Positions 26,612 through 34,374 of a DNA stretch of 64,000 bases are shown in pieces. The stretch's first letter is position 1. Each line of letters starts with the position of its first letter. Both the position numbers and the translations under genes were made by a program. A model generated the notes under the pieces. It was not told the DNA's origin. It did not search any database and saw only the letters and a program-made list of their open reading frames with translations. Location of the stretch: assembly GCA_046733295.1 (NCBI GenBank), contig JBKPOY010000026.1, forward strand, positions 62,001 through 126,000. The letters run 5' to 3'. Source of the DNA: 13-2-20CM-68-14 sp046733295. Its GTDB lineage: Bacteria; Actinomycetota; Thermoleophilia; Gaiellales; Gaiellaceae.

Positions 26612-28255
26612 GTGCATGATCAGAGGGTGTTCGAGCTCCATCAGCACCCAGACCGGGCCCGTCTTCTGCTCGAGGCTGCCCGTTATCTGAACGAGACCCT
26701 CGAGCCCGGTCGCATCCACGATCGCTTTCGCGACCTGCTCGCGGAGGCCGTTCCGCACGGCGGCGTCGTCGTCTCGTCGTACGACGAGGAGGAGGGGCTG
26801 ATCCGCTGCGACTACGCCTGGGTCGACGGCAACCGCCTCGAGCCGGAGATCTTCCCGCCGCTGCCCCTGAACCGCGAGGGCGGCGGGATGCAGAGCCGCG
26901 TGATCATGACCGGCGAGGCGCTGCTCGTGAACGACGTCGCGGAGCAGGTCAAGGATCCGCGCGGGGTCTTCTACGACGTCGACCGCGAAGGTCAGATGCG
27001 CAAGCTGCCCGACGAAGGGCCGCCCGGCGTCCAGGCGGCGATGATGATCCCGGTCAAGCACGAGGGTCGTGTCGTCGGTGTCGTGCAGCTGATGAACGAC
27101 CGCGTCGCGTATTCGGACGATCAGCTGGCGCTCGCCGAGGCGCTCGTCGGCCTGATGGGCGCGGCTGTCCGCAATGCCCGCCTCTACGAAGCGGCGCAGG
27201 CGGAAGCGGCGGCACGCGCCCGGGCGGAGGCGATCGCGGCGGAGCGCGAGCATGCAGCGCGGGTGCTCGAGGCGGTCGGAGACGGCGTCTTTCTCCTCGA
27301 CGACGAGGGCATCGTCCGCTTCTGGAACCGGGCCGCGGAGCTCGTCACCGGAACGGACGCGGAGCATGCCCGCGGGCGCCCGGCGACGGAGGTGTTCGAG
27401 GGCTGGGCGACGCTCGCGCAGGAGATTCCCGTCGCGGAGGGCACTGCGTCGCCCAGGCCCGTCACGCTGCCGGTCGACGTCCACGGCGCGGAGCTCTGGC
27501 TCTCGTTCGTCGCCGTCCGCAGCCCAGCGGGGGTCGTCTACGCATTTCGGGACCTGACGACCGAACGGCGGCTGGATGAGGCCAAGAGCGACTTCATCGC
27601 GACGATCTCCCATGAGCTGCGGACGCCGATGACCGCCGTGCTCGGGGCTGCCAAGACGCTGATGCGAGAGGACGTCGAGCTGACTGACGAGCGCCGGCAC
27701 GAGCTCCTCGAGATGATCGGCTCAGAGGCTTCGCGCCTCAGCCAGATCACCGAGGACGTGCTGCTGGCGAGCAGGCTCGACCGCGACGACGTCCCGCTCG
27801 GCCGCGACCGGATCGACGTCGCCGAGGTGGTGCACGCGGCCGTCGAGGCGACGATGCCCCGGCTGCCCGCCGAGATCACGGTCAGGGCCGAGACCGTGAA
27901 CGGGAATGCCGCGCTCGGCGACCGCGACCGTGTCGAGCAGGTGATCCTCAACCTCCTCGACAACGCGATCAAGTACTCGCCGGCCGGAGGAGCGGTGGTC
28001 GTGTCCGCCGAACGCGCCGGGGAGGTCGTCCGGATCGCAGTCGAGGACGAGGGAATCGGGATCCCCGCATCCGAGCAGTCGGCGATCTTCGAGAAGTTCT
28101 ATCGCTCCGATCCCGAGCTTCGGCAGGCGCCGAGCGGCACCGGCCTCGGGCTCTACATCTCCCGGGAGCTCGTCCGGCGGATGGGCGGAAGGATCGGAGT
28201 CGAGTCGCGGCCCGGGGCCGGCTCGACCTTCTTCGTCGAGCTGCCGGCGGCCTGA
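26612..28255 (+). CDS. GAF-PAS sensor histidine kinase, orphan
   Basis: A 547-residue cytoplasmic two-component kinase. Residues about 15-190 form a GAF domain (ending VVGVVQLMNDRVAYSDDQLALAEALVG). A short coiled helix leads to a PAS domain at about 210-325 (LEAVGDGVFLLDDEGIVRFWNRAAELV). The HisKA helix carries His334 in SHELRTPMTAVLG. The ATPase domain has the N-box NLLDNAIKYS (Asn451), the G1 box EDEGIGIP and the G2 box GTGLGLYI. No transmembrane segment is present, so it senses an internal ligand. No response regulator is adjacent. GTG 26612 is taken; GTG 26627 is possible. Confidence 0.9.
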   Translation: MHDQRVFELHQHPDRARLLLEAARYLNETLEPGRIHDRFRDLLAEAVPHGGVVVSSYDEEEGLIRCDYAWVDGNRLEPEIFPPLPLNREGGGMQSRVIMTGEALLVNDVAEQVKDPRGVFYDVDREGQMRKLPDEGPPGVQAAMMIPVKHEGRVVGVVQLMNDRVAYSDDQLALAEALVGLMGAAVRNARLYEAAQAEAAARARAEAIAAEREHAARVLEAVGDGVFLLDDEGIVRFWNRAAELVTGTDAEHARGRPATEVFEGWATLAQEIPVAEGTASPRPVTLPVDVHGAELWLSFVAVRSPAGVVYAFRDLTTERRLDEAKSDFIATISHELRTPMTAVLGAAKTLMREDVELTDERRHELLEMIGSEASRLSQITEDVLLASRLDRDDVPLGRDRIDVAEVVHAAVEATMPRLPAEITVRAETVNGNAALGDRDRVEQVILNLLDNAIKYSPAGGAVVVSAERAGEVVRIAVEDEGIGIPASEQSAIFEKFYRSDPELRQAPSGTGLGLYISRELVRRMGGRIGVESRPGAGSTFFVELPAA

Positions 28256-28357
28256 CCCGGCCGAGGTCAGGCTGCTCGAGCGCCCGACACGTGCCGTCCG
28301 GCGCGAGCGGGAAGATGCCGGTCGCATGAGCAACCCGGATCCCGAGAAAACCGTTGC

Positions 28358-28363
28358 TAGGGT
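28358..28363 (+). promoter_or_regulatory. -10-like hexamer before the FmdB gene
   Basis: TAGGGT ends 11 nt before GTG 28375. It favours that GTG over the in-frame ATG-like start further upstream, and suggests a leaderless transcript for the FmdB-UDG-tsa unit. Confidence 0.35.
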
Positions 28364-28374
28364 CTGAGGTCGAG

Positions 28375-28581
28375 GTGCCGATCTACGAGTACGTGTGCAT
28401 GGAGTGCGAATCGCACTTCGAGGAGCTCGTTCGGAACGGTCAGGAGCCTGACTGCCCCGACTGCGGCGCCGCGAACGTGCGCAAGCAGCTCTCCGTGTTC
28501 GCCGCTCACGGCGCCGCCGAGCAGCCCGGCTTCGGTGGTGGAAGCGGCGGCTGTTGCGGTGGTTCCTGTGGCTGCGGCTGA
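28375..28581 (+). CDS. FmdB-type zinc ribbon protein
   Basis: A 68-residue protein starting VPIYEYVCMECESHFEELV, the invariant opening of the FmdB/CxxC_CxxC_SSSS family. Two cysteine pairs (CMEC and CPDC) form a zinc ribbon. The C-terminus is an unusual Gly/Cys-rich tail (GGGSGGCCGGSCGCG) with four cysteines that could bind extra metal. The family is thought to act as a regulatory or adaptor zinc ribbon, but no function is proven. It overlaps the start of the uracil-DNA glycosylase gene by about 14 bp. Confidence 0.8.
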   Translation: MPIYEYVCMECESHFEELVRNGQEPDCPDCGAANVRKQLSVFAAHGAAEQPGFGGGSGGCCGGSCGCG

Positions 28582-29254
28582 CCCGGCGCACCGGCCGGCG
28601 CCGGCTGAGGCGGTGTCTGGCGGCGAGCTTGACGCCTTCGCCGCCGCTGTTGCCGGCTGCACGAAGTGCCGCCTCGCCCAGGGGCGGACACAGGTCGTCT
28701 TCGGCGTCGGCGATCCCGACGCCGACCTGATGTTCGTGGGTGAGGCACCCGGCTTTCACGAGGACAAGCAGGGGTACCCGTTCGTAGGCCAGGCCGGGAA
28801 GCTGCTCGACAAGCTGCTCGCCGGGATTGGCCTCGAGCGCGGTCAGGTCTACATCGCCAACGTGCTCAAGTGCCGTCCACCGGGCAACCGCGATCCTCAG
28901 CCCGACGAGATCGAGGCGTGCGAGGGCCACCTGTTCCGCCAGATCGAGTTGATCGAGCCGAAGGTGGTCGCGACGCTGGGCAACTTCGCCACGAAGCTCC
29001 TCTCGGGCAAGCCGACGGGGATCACGCGGGTGCACGGCGCCGAGCAACCGACGACGCTCGGCGGCAGGAAGGTCCTGCTCTACCCGCTCTACCATCCCGC
29101 CGCCGCGCTCTATACGCCGGCGATGCTCAAGGTGCTCGAGCAGGACTTCGCGCGCCTACCGGAGCTGCTGGGCCGGACGATCGAGGCTCCTCAGCCTGCG
29201 CCGGCGATCGCGCCGCTCGCGCCCGAGCCTGCGGTTCAGCTCGGCCTTTTCTAG
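28568..29254 (+). CDS. uracil-DNA glycosylase family 4 (iron-sulfur)
   Basis: A 228-residue type-4 UDG that removes uracil from DNA. Four cysteines expected to hold a [4Fe-4S] cluster are visible: CTKC near the N-terminus, one in VLKCRPPGN and one in DEIEACEGH about 15 residues later. Catalytic motif 1 is GEAPGFHEDKQGYPFVGQAGKLLD and motif 3 is YPLYHPAA. The C-terminal 35 residues are a Pro/Ala-rich tail ending AVQLGLF, a short motif resembling beta-clamp-binding peptides, which is my inference. The start is uncertain between GTG 28559 and 28568, both inside the FmdB gene. Confidence 0.9.
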   Translation: MAAADPAHRPAPAEAVSGGELDAFAAAVAGCTKCRLAQGRTQVVFGVGDPDADLMFVGEAPGFHEDKQGYPFVGQAGKLLDKLLAGIGLERGQVYIANVLKCRPPGNRDPQPDEIEACEGHLFRQIELIEPKVVATLGNFATKLLSGKPTGITRVHGAEQPTTLGGRKVLLYPLYHPAAALYTPAMLKVLEQDFARLPELLGRTIEAPQPAPAIAPLAPEPAVQLGLF

Positions 29255-29258
29255 GGTC

Positions 29259-29717
29259 ATGAAGCTGGCCTCCGCGTCCGCGGAGGAGACTGAGGCGGTT
29301 GCGGGGAGGCTTGGGCCAAGGCTCGGCGCGGGCGACGTCGTCACCGTCTCCGGCGAGCTCGGTACCGGGAAGACGACCTTCGTCCGCGGTGCCTGCCGCG
29401 CCCTCGGGATCGAGATGCCGGTGACGAGTCCGACCTTCACGGTCGGCCACCGCTACCCGGGACGCCCCGACGTCTCGCATCTCGACCTCTACCGGTTTCA
29501 GGGCTTCTCTCCGGCGGAGTGGGGTGACCTCGAACCGTACTTCGAGGACGCGATCTGCTTTGTCGAGTGGCCGGAAGCCGCGGCCGAGGCGCTCCCACCG
29601 GTGCGGGTCGCGGTACGTTTGTCGCACGTGGATCGAGAACGCAGGACGATCGAGCTCGAGAGCGACGACGCGGGGCTGCTGGCGGACGCGGCCGGCGATG
29701 CTGACGCTCGCGTTTGA
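29259..29717 (+). CDS. tsaE: tRNA t6A synthesis ATPase TsaE
   Basis: A 152-residue P-loop ATPase that supports TsaB-TsaD in threonylcarbamoylation of tRNA adenosine 37. It shows GELGTGKTTFVRG (about 32-44), the SPTFTVGHRY switch region, HLDLYRF and FVEWPEA, all family-defining. It starts 4 bp after the UDG stop and its end overlaps tsaB by 20 bp, giving a run of coupled genes tsaE-tsaB-rimI-tsaD. Confidence 0.93.
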   Translation: MKLASASAEETEAVAGRLGPRLGAGDVVTVSGELGTGKTTFVRGACRALGIEMPVTSPTFTVGHRYPGRPDVSHLDLYRFQGFSPAEWGDLEPYFEDAICFVEWPEAAAEALPPVRVAVRLSHVDRERRTIELESDDAGLLADAAGDADARV

Positions 29718-30291
29718 CACCGCTACGAGCGCCGCGACGAGCGCGCTCGTCCGGGACGGGGACGTCCTTGCCGAGCGGACGTCCCGGGCCGTGCGCGTCC
29801 TCGCCGATGCACAGGAGCTTCTCGACGCGGGCGGTCTGGGCCCCCGCGAGCTGAGTGCCCTCGTCGTCGGAACCGGGCCGGGGAGCTTCACCGGGGTCCG
29901 GATGGGGCTCGCGGCCGCTCGGGCGCTGGCGCTGGCGCTCGACGTGCCCCTTGCCGGCGTCTCGACGCTGAGCGCGCTCGCGGCCGGCGCACCCGGTGCG
30001 CTGCCAGTCGTCGACGCGGGGCGGCGCGAGGTCTTCACGCTGGTCGACGGCCAGCCGGCCGTCCTGGCTCCGGCCGACCTGCGATTCGAGCCGGGTGCCG
30101 CGTGTGTCGGCGACGGTGCTCTTCGCTACCGGGATGCGCTCGAAGCGATGGGCGCCGAGATCCCGCCGCGGGAGAGCGAGCTGCACGTGCCCCGGGCACG
30201 CTTCCACGCCGAGCTCGCGTCCGGCTACGGCGACCCCGACACTGTGGAGCCCCTGTACCTCCGGCTTCCCGACGCGGAGCGACCGCGGTGA
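29698..30291 (+). CDS. tsaB: tRNA t6A synthesis protein TsaB
   Basis: A 197-residue ASKHA-fold protein that dimerises with TsaD. It has the opening TLAFDTATSAATSALV, the central VVGTGPGSFTGVRMGLAAARALALAL (about 58-83) and a shortened C-terminal half, normal for TsaB. ATG 29698 lies inside the end of tsaE. The stop overlaps the GTG of rimI. The t6A-modified tRNAs read ANN codons, and the pathway is essential in most bacteria. Confidence 0.92.
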   Translation: MLTLAFDTATSAATSALVRDGDVLAERTSRAVRVLADAQELLDAGGLGPRELSALVVGTGPGSFTGVRMGLAAARALALALDVPLAGVSTLSALAAGAPGALPVVDAGRREVFTLVDGQPAVLAPADLRFEPGAACVGDGALRYRDALEAMGAEIPPRESELHVPRARFHAELASGYGDPDTVEPLYLRLPDAERPR

Positions 30292-30770
30292 AGGAGATGA
30301 CCCGGGTCGAGCTGCGGGGGCTGGAGATGCGCGATCTCGGCGCGATCGAGCGGATCGAGCGCTCGTCGTACCCGACCCCGTGGTCGCGCTCCATGTTCGC
30401 GAGCGAGCTCGCCAAGCCGTCGTCCATCTGCCTCGGCGCCTTCGACCTCGAGACCGATGCGCTCGTCGGCTACCTGGTGATCTCGCGTTACGTCGACGCC
30501 TGGCACGTGATGAATGTCGCCGTCGACCGCGAGCACAGGCGGCGCGGCATCGCGCGGAGCCTGCTCGACCGGCTCTTCGAGTTGACGGCGGGCCGAGGGC
30601 ATCGGGGGTACACCCTCGAGGTTCGCGTCTCGAACATGGAGGCGATCGCGCTGTACGAGCGCCTCGGCTTCAAGCCGCGCGGCGTCCGCCGCGGCTACTA
30701 CACCGACAACCGAGAAGACGCGCTGATCATGTGGAAGGATCCGATCGGCGAGTCGCCCGAAGACGGCTGA
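30288..30770 (+). CDS. rimI: ribosomal protein S18-type N-acetyltransferase RimI
   Basis: A 160-residue GNAT enzyme with IERSSYPTPWSRSMFASEL, VMNVAVDREHRRRGIARSLLDRLFE (acetyl-CoA pyrophosphate-binding loop, about 82-106) and YTLEVRVSNMEAIALYERLGFKPRGVRRGYY, which match RimI almost throughout. RimI acetylates the N-terminal alanine of ribosomal protein S18 in E. coli and is commonly encoded with tsaB and tsaD, as here. GTG 30288 gives a GTGA overlap with tsaB; ATG 30297 would also fit the alignment. Confidence 0.9.
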   Translation: MKEMTRVELRGLEMRDLGAIERIERSSYPTPWSRSMFASELAKPSSICLGAFDLETDALVGYLVISRYVDAWHVMNVAVDREHRRRGIARSLLDRLFELTAGRGHRGYTLEVRVSNMEAIALYERLGFKPRGVRRGYYTDNREDALIMWKDPIGESPEDG

Positions 30771-31726
30771 TCCTCGCGCTCGAAACGTCGTGTGACGAGA
30801 CCGCGGCAGCGGTCGTCACCGAGGACGGCCGCATCCGCGCGAACGTCGTCGCCTCGCAGGCGGAGCTGCACGCCCGCTTTGGCGGGGTCGTGCCAGAGAT
30901 CGCGTCGCGGCGTCATCTCGAGCTCGTCCTGCCCGTCCTCCGCGAGACGCTCGCCGAGGCGGACGCACGGCTCGAGGACGTGGACGCCGTCGCGGTGACG
31001 CAGGGCCCGGGCCTGATCGGCGCGCTCCTCGTCGGCCTCGCCGCGGCGAAGGCCGTCGCCTGGGCGAACGGCGCGCCGCTGATCCCCGTGAATCACCTGC
31101 ACGGCCACGTCGCGTCCCTGTACCTCCAGCCGGAGCCGGCCGAGCCGCCGTTCGTGTGCCTCCTCGCGAGCGGGGGCCACACGCTGCTGGCCGACGTCCC
31201 TGAACGGGGAGCCTTTCGCGTCCTCGGGACGACGCTCGACGACGCGGCCGGCGAGGCGTTCGACAAGGGCGCGCGGCTGCTCGGGCTCGGCTACCCCGGC
31301 GGCGCGGAGCTCGACCGGCTCGCCCGGGACGGGGATCCGGATGCCTACGAGTTTCCGGTCGCGAGGGTGGCCGGACTGGACTTCTCGTTCTCGGGGCTGA
31401 AGACCGCGCTGCTGTATGCCGTGCGCGACTTCCCGCGCGATGAGCTCGAGCGTCGACGGGCCGACCTCGCGGCGAGCTATCAGCGCGCCATCGTCCGCGC
31501 CCTGGTCGAGCAGACGGAACGAGCCGCGGCCCAGGCCGGGTCCGCGCGGATCGCCGTCGTCGGCGGCGTGGCCGCTAACTCGGAGCTGCGTTCGTCCCTG
31601 CCCGGCGCCGCTTTCGCGCCGCTTCCTCTCTGCACCGACAACGCGGCCATGATCGGCTCGGCGGCGCGGTACGCGGAGGCGATCCAGCCGCCCGGTTATC
31701 TTGCTCTCGATGCGTTTTCGTCCTGA
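30731..31726 (+). CDS. tsaD: tRNA threonylcarbamoyladenosine transferase TsaD
   Basis: A 331-residue metalloprotein that transfers the threonylcarbamoyl group to A37 of tRNA. Motifs are LALETSCDETAAAVV, VPEIASRRHLELV, TQGPGLIGALLVG, the metal-binding NHLHGHVASLY, LLASGGHTLL and VGGVAANSELR. The start is ambiguous. GTG 30731, inside rimI, adds about 12 unusual residues before the conserved region, and no ATG, GTG or TTG lies nearer, so translation coupled to rimI (40-bp overlap) is the best reading. Slightly shorter than the E. coli protein (337). Confidence 0.93.
   Translation: MEGSDRRVARRRLILALETSCDETAAAVVTEDGRIRANVVASQAELHARFGGVVPEIASRRHLELVLPVLRETLAEADARLEDVDAVAVTQGPGLIGALLVGLAAAKAVAWANGAPLIPVNHLHGHVASLYLQPEPAEPPFVCLLASGGHTLLADVPERGAFRVLGTTLDDAAGEAFDKGARLLGLGYPGGAELDRLARDGDPDAYEFPVARVAGLDFSFSGLKTALLYAVRDFPRDELERRRADLAASYQRAIVRALVEQTERAAAQAGSARIAVVGGVAANSELRSSLPGAAFAPLPLCTDNAAMIGSAARYAEAIQPPGYLALDAFSS
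31697..31702 (+). promoter_or_regulatory. -10-like hexamer before the subtilase gene
   Basis: TATCTT, inside the last codons of tsaD, ends 7 nt before ATG 31710. It supports that ATG as start and a leaderless transcript. Confidence 0.4.
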
Positions 31727-34310
31727 CGCGGCGCGCGCCGTGCGGTCGGCGCCGCTGGCGGCGATCGCGCTGGCGTGCATGGCGCTCGCGCTCGGCGCCG
31801 GGGGCACGAGGACCGAGGTGCCGACCGTCACCTCGAGGGCGGCGGCATGGCACGGTCTCGCGGGAAGCGCGCGGCCTCAGGTTTCCGTCGGCCAGCGCGT
31901 GATCGTGGTGTTGAAGGCGCCGTCGCTCGCGCAGCGCGTCGCGCGCGCAGGTGGCTGGGCGACCGATGCGCACGAGCGGCAGTGGACGGCCGCAGCCGTC
32001 GCTGCCCAGAAGCAGGTTCTCGCGACGCTCGCCTCGCACGGCGTCCAGGTGCGCGTCGACTACACCTTCGCGCGCGTCCTGAACGGCTTCTCCGCGGCGC
32101 TCGACGCGGAGGCGGTGGCGCTGCTCGAGCGCCAGCCGGAGGTCGCGGGCGTGTACCCGGTTCGCGTCGCCTATCCGGCGACCGTCTCGTCGGAGCTGCT
32201 CGCGCGGGAGGAGCTCGCTCGCGGAGCCGCGCACCGGCCGGAGATCATGCTCCCCGGCTTCGACGGCAGCGGGGTCACGATTGCGCTGCTCGACACCGGG
32301 GTCGATCGCGCCCAGCCTTTCCTGCGCGGGCGCGTGGCGGACGGGATCAACCTGCTCGGCGTCGGCAACGTCGGCGCGGCGGCGGCGACGAAGCCCGACG
32401 ACGCCACGAGGCTCGAGCGGCACGGGACCGAGATGGCCGGCCTGCTGGTGGGCGATGGCGGCCCGGAAGGGCTCGCCGGAGTGGCGACCGGCGCCACGGT
32501 GCAGCCGATCAGGGTGGCCGGCTGGCAGACGGACGTCAGCGGCGGCTGGGCGATCTACGCGCGAACGGATCAGCTGATCGCGGGCCTCGAGCGCGCGGTC
32601 GACCCCAACCAGGATGGCGACGCCCACGACGCGGCGCGGGTCGCGCTCGTCGGGGTCGCGGCGCCCTACGCGGCCTTTCCCGACAGCCCGGACGCCCGCG
32701 CCGTCGAGGGCGCGCTGCACCTCGACACACTCGTCGTCGCGGCGGCGGGCAACGACGGTCCCGGGGGGCCGGCGTTCGGCAGCCTCTCCGGACCGGGCGG
32801 CGCCCCCGATGCTCTCAGCGTCGGAGCGGCCGACCTCCGCCCGCAGACCGAGCAGGTCCGGGTCGTCGTCCGGGTCGGGCTCGAGGTCGCCGTCGACCGG
32901 CTTCTTCCGCTCGCGGGCGCGGTGGTGCCGACGAAGGCACGTGAGCTCGCGCTCGCCGCGCCCGACGAGGAGGCGGCCCGAAACCGGCCGGGCGATTTCA
33001 TCGCAGCCCCGACGCTCGACTCATTCTTCGACCACGATGGGATCAGCCGCGTTGCCGGGCGAGCCGCGCTCGTCCGAGCCGGTGACGACCCGGTCACCGC
33101 CGTCCAGAACGCGGCGCGCGCGGGTGCCGCGGCGATCGTTCTCTACGGAGCGAACATCCCCGCGGGTGGTCTGGGCCTCGACGAGAGCGTTCCGGTTCCC
33201 GTGGTCGCGGTCCCGGCTGACGTCGCGATCGCGGCGCGAGCCGCCCTCGCCGAGGGCAGGCGTCCCGCGCTCTCGCTCGGCAAGCCGCACATCGTCCACA
33301 ACGGCACGGCAGGTGCCATCGCCCCGTTCTCCTCACACGGCCTCGCGTTCGATTGGCGCGTGCGCCCTGATCTGCTCGGGCCGGGTGTGGCCCTGATGAC
33401 GTCGGAGCCGTCCGCCGCCGAAGACGGAACGTCGGCATATGGCACGGTCAACGGCTCGAGTGCCGCTGCCGCAACGGTGGCCGGCGCCGCGGCCCTGCTC
33501 GCTCAGGCGCGGCCGGCCCTCGACGCCGAGGCGCTCCGCAGCCTCCTCGCCGGCTATGCGCGCGGGTTGCCCGAAGAGTCCGTGGCGGTGCAGGGAAACG
33601 GCCTCGTCGACGTTGGCACTTCCGCGTCGGGGGAGCTCGCGACCGAGCCCACAGCGCTTGCGTTCGGCCCGGCGGCCGGCAAGAACTGGCGCGGCGCCCA
33701 GAAGCTGACCATCCGCAACCTCTCGACACGCCGCCTCACGCTCCGCGTCGGGGTGCCGCAGACGGGCGGCGCCGGCCTGGCGCTCGAGGCTTCACCCGAC
33801 CGATTCCGTCTCCGCGCCGGCGGCCGGATCACGATCAGGATCAAGGCGGCGTTCAACGGCACCCCCGCCGCGGCGCCGCCGGCCGAGGGCACGATCCAGA
33901 TCGGCGCCCGTTCGACCACGCCCGTGCGCGTGCCCTGGACGATTCCCTTCGGACGCGACACGAGACCGCTGCTCACGCGCGTTCGGCTGTCGGAGAAGCG
34001 CTTCGCGCCGTCGGACACGAACCCCGCGGTGCTCTCGTTCCAGGCGGGCGGGCTCGCCCTGGGGGAGGCCGGTGCCCAGATCAGGCCGGTCGGCCGGCTC
34101 GACATGGTGCTGACGAGCGCGTACGGGACGTCGCTGGGTCTGCTCGTGCGGATGCGCGACCTGCTCCCCGGCCGCTACGCGTTCGGCCTGACCGGCCGCG
34201 ACCCGAGCGGGAACAAGCTGCCCGCCGGTGACTACACCCTCACGCTGACCGCGGTGCCGCCGGACGGGAGCGTCGCCACACACCGTTCGGTCACGTTCAC
34301 GATCAGGTAG
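31710..34310 (+). CDS. secreted S8 (subtilisin-like) serine protease with PA domain
   Basis: An 866-residue exported protease. The signal peptide (about 8-36) is followed by an I9-like propeptide (about 60-150, FSAALDAEAVALLERQPEVAGVYPV). The catalytic triad is Asp195 in ALLDTGVD, His238 in RHGTEMAGLL and Ser584 in NGSSAAAATVAG. A protease-associated (PA) domain at about 450-515 (AARAGAAAIVLYG... VVAVPADVA) is inserted before the serine. The C-terminal 240 residues contain two beta-sandwich-like modules. The usual GTSMAAPHVAG serine block is degenerate (Pro and His replaced by Ala and Thr), so activity may be altered. No cell-wall anchor is seen. Confidence 0.88.
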   Translation: MRFRPDAARAVRSAPLAAIALACMALALGAGGTRTEVPTVTSRAAAWHGLAGSARPQVSVGQRVIVVLKAPSLAQRVARAGGWATDAHERQWTAAAVAAQKQVLATLASHGVQVRVDYTFARVLNGFSAALDAEAVALLERQPEVAGVYPVRVAYPATVSSELLAREELARGAAHRPEIMLPGFDGSGVTIALLDTGVDRAQPFLRGRVADGINLLGVGNVGAAAATKPDDATRLERHGTEMAGLLVGDGGPEGLAGVATGATVQPIRVAGWQTDVSGGWAIYARTDQLIAGLERAVDPNQDGDAHDAARVALVGVAAPYAAFPDSPDARAVEGALHLDTLVVAAAGNDGPGGPAFGSLSGPGGAPDALSVGAADLRPQTEQVRVVVRVGLEVAVDRLLPLAGAVVPTKARELALAAPDEEAARNRPGDFIAAPTLDSFFDHDGISRVAGRAALVRAGDDPVTAVQNAARAGAAAIVLYGANIPAGGLGLDESVPVPVVAVPADVAIAARAALAEGRRPALSLGKPHIVHNGTAGAIAPFSSHGLAFDWRVRPDLLGPGVALMTSEPSAAEDGTSAYGTVNGSSAAAATVAGAAALLAQARPALDAEALRSLLAGYARGLPEESVAVQGNGLVDVGTSASGELATEPTALAFGPAAGKNWRGAQKLTIRNLSTRRLTLRVGVPQTGGAGLALEASPDRFRLRAGGRITIRIKAAFNGTPAAAPPAEGTIQIGARSTTPVRVPWTIPFGRDTRPLLTRVRLSEKRFAPSDTNPAVLSFQAGGLALGEAGAQIRPVGRLDMVLTSAYGTSLGLLVRMRDLLPGRYAFGLTGRDPSGNKLPAGDYTLTLTAVPPDGSVATHRSVTFTIR

Positions 34311-34315
34311 CGACG

Positions 34316-34321
34316 TATACT
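34316..34321 (+). promoter_or_regulatory. -10 element of the glutamate dehydrogenase gene
   Basis: TATACT six bases after the subtilase stop is a strong -10 match. The start codon is about 50 nt downstream behind GAGGAG, so this gene, unlike many neighbours, has a conventional leader and ribosome-binding site. Confidence 0.5.
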
Positions 34322-34374
34322 CCGGCCGCGATTTGCGGCGACTTTCCCGACCTGCACCCGCTTGAGGAGCGCTT

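Noticed and set aside
30731..30770. Frameshift or error at the tsaD start because no ATG precedes the conserved region
   Set aside because: GTG 30731 is in frame and coupled to rimI, and the motifs are intact, so an overlap with an extended N-terminus is sufficient.
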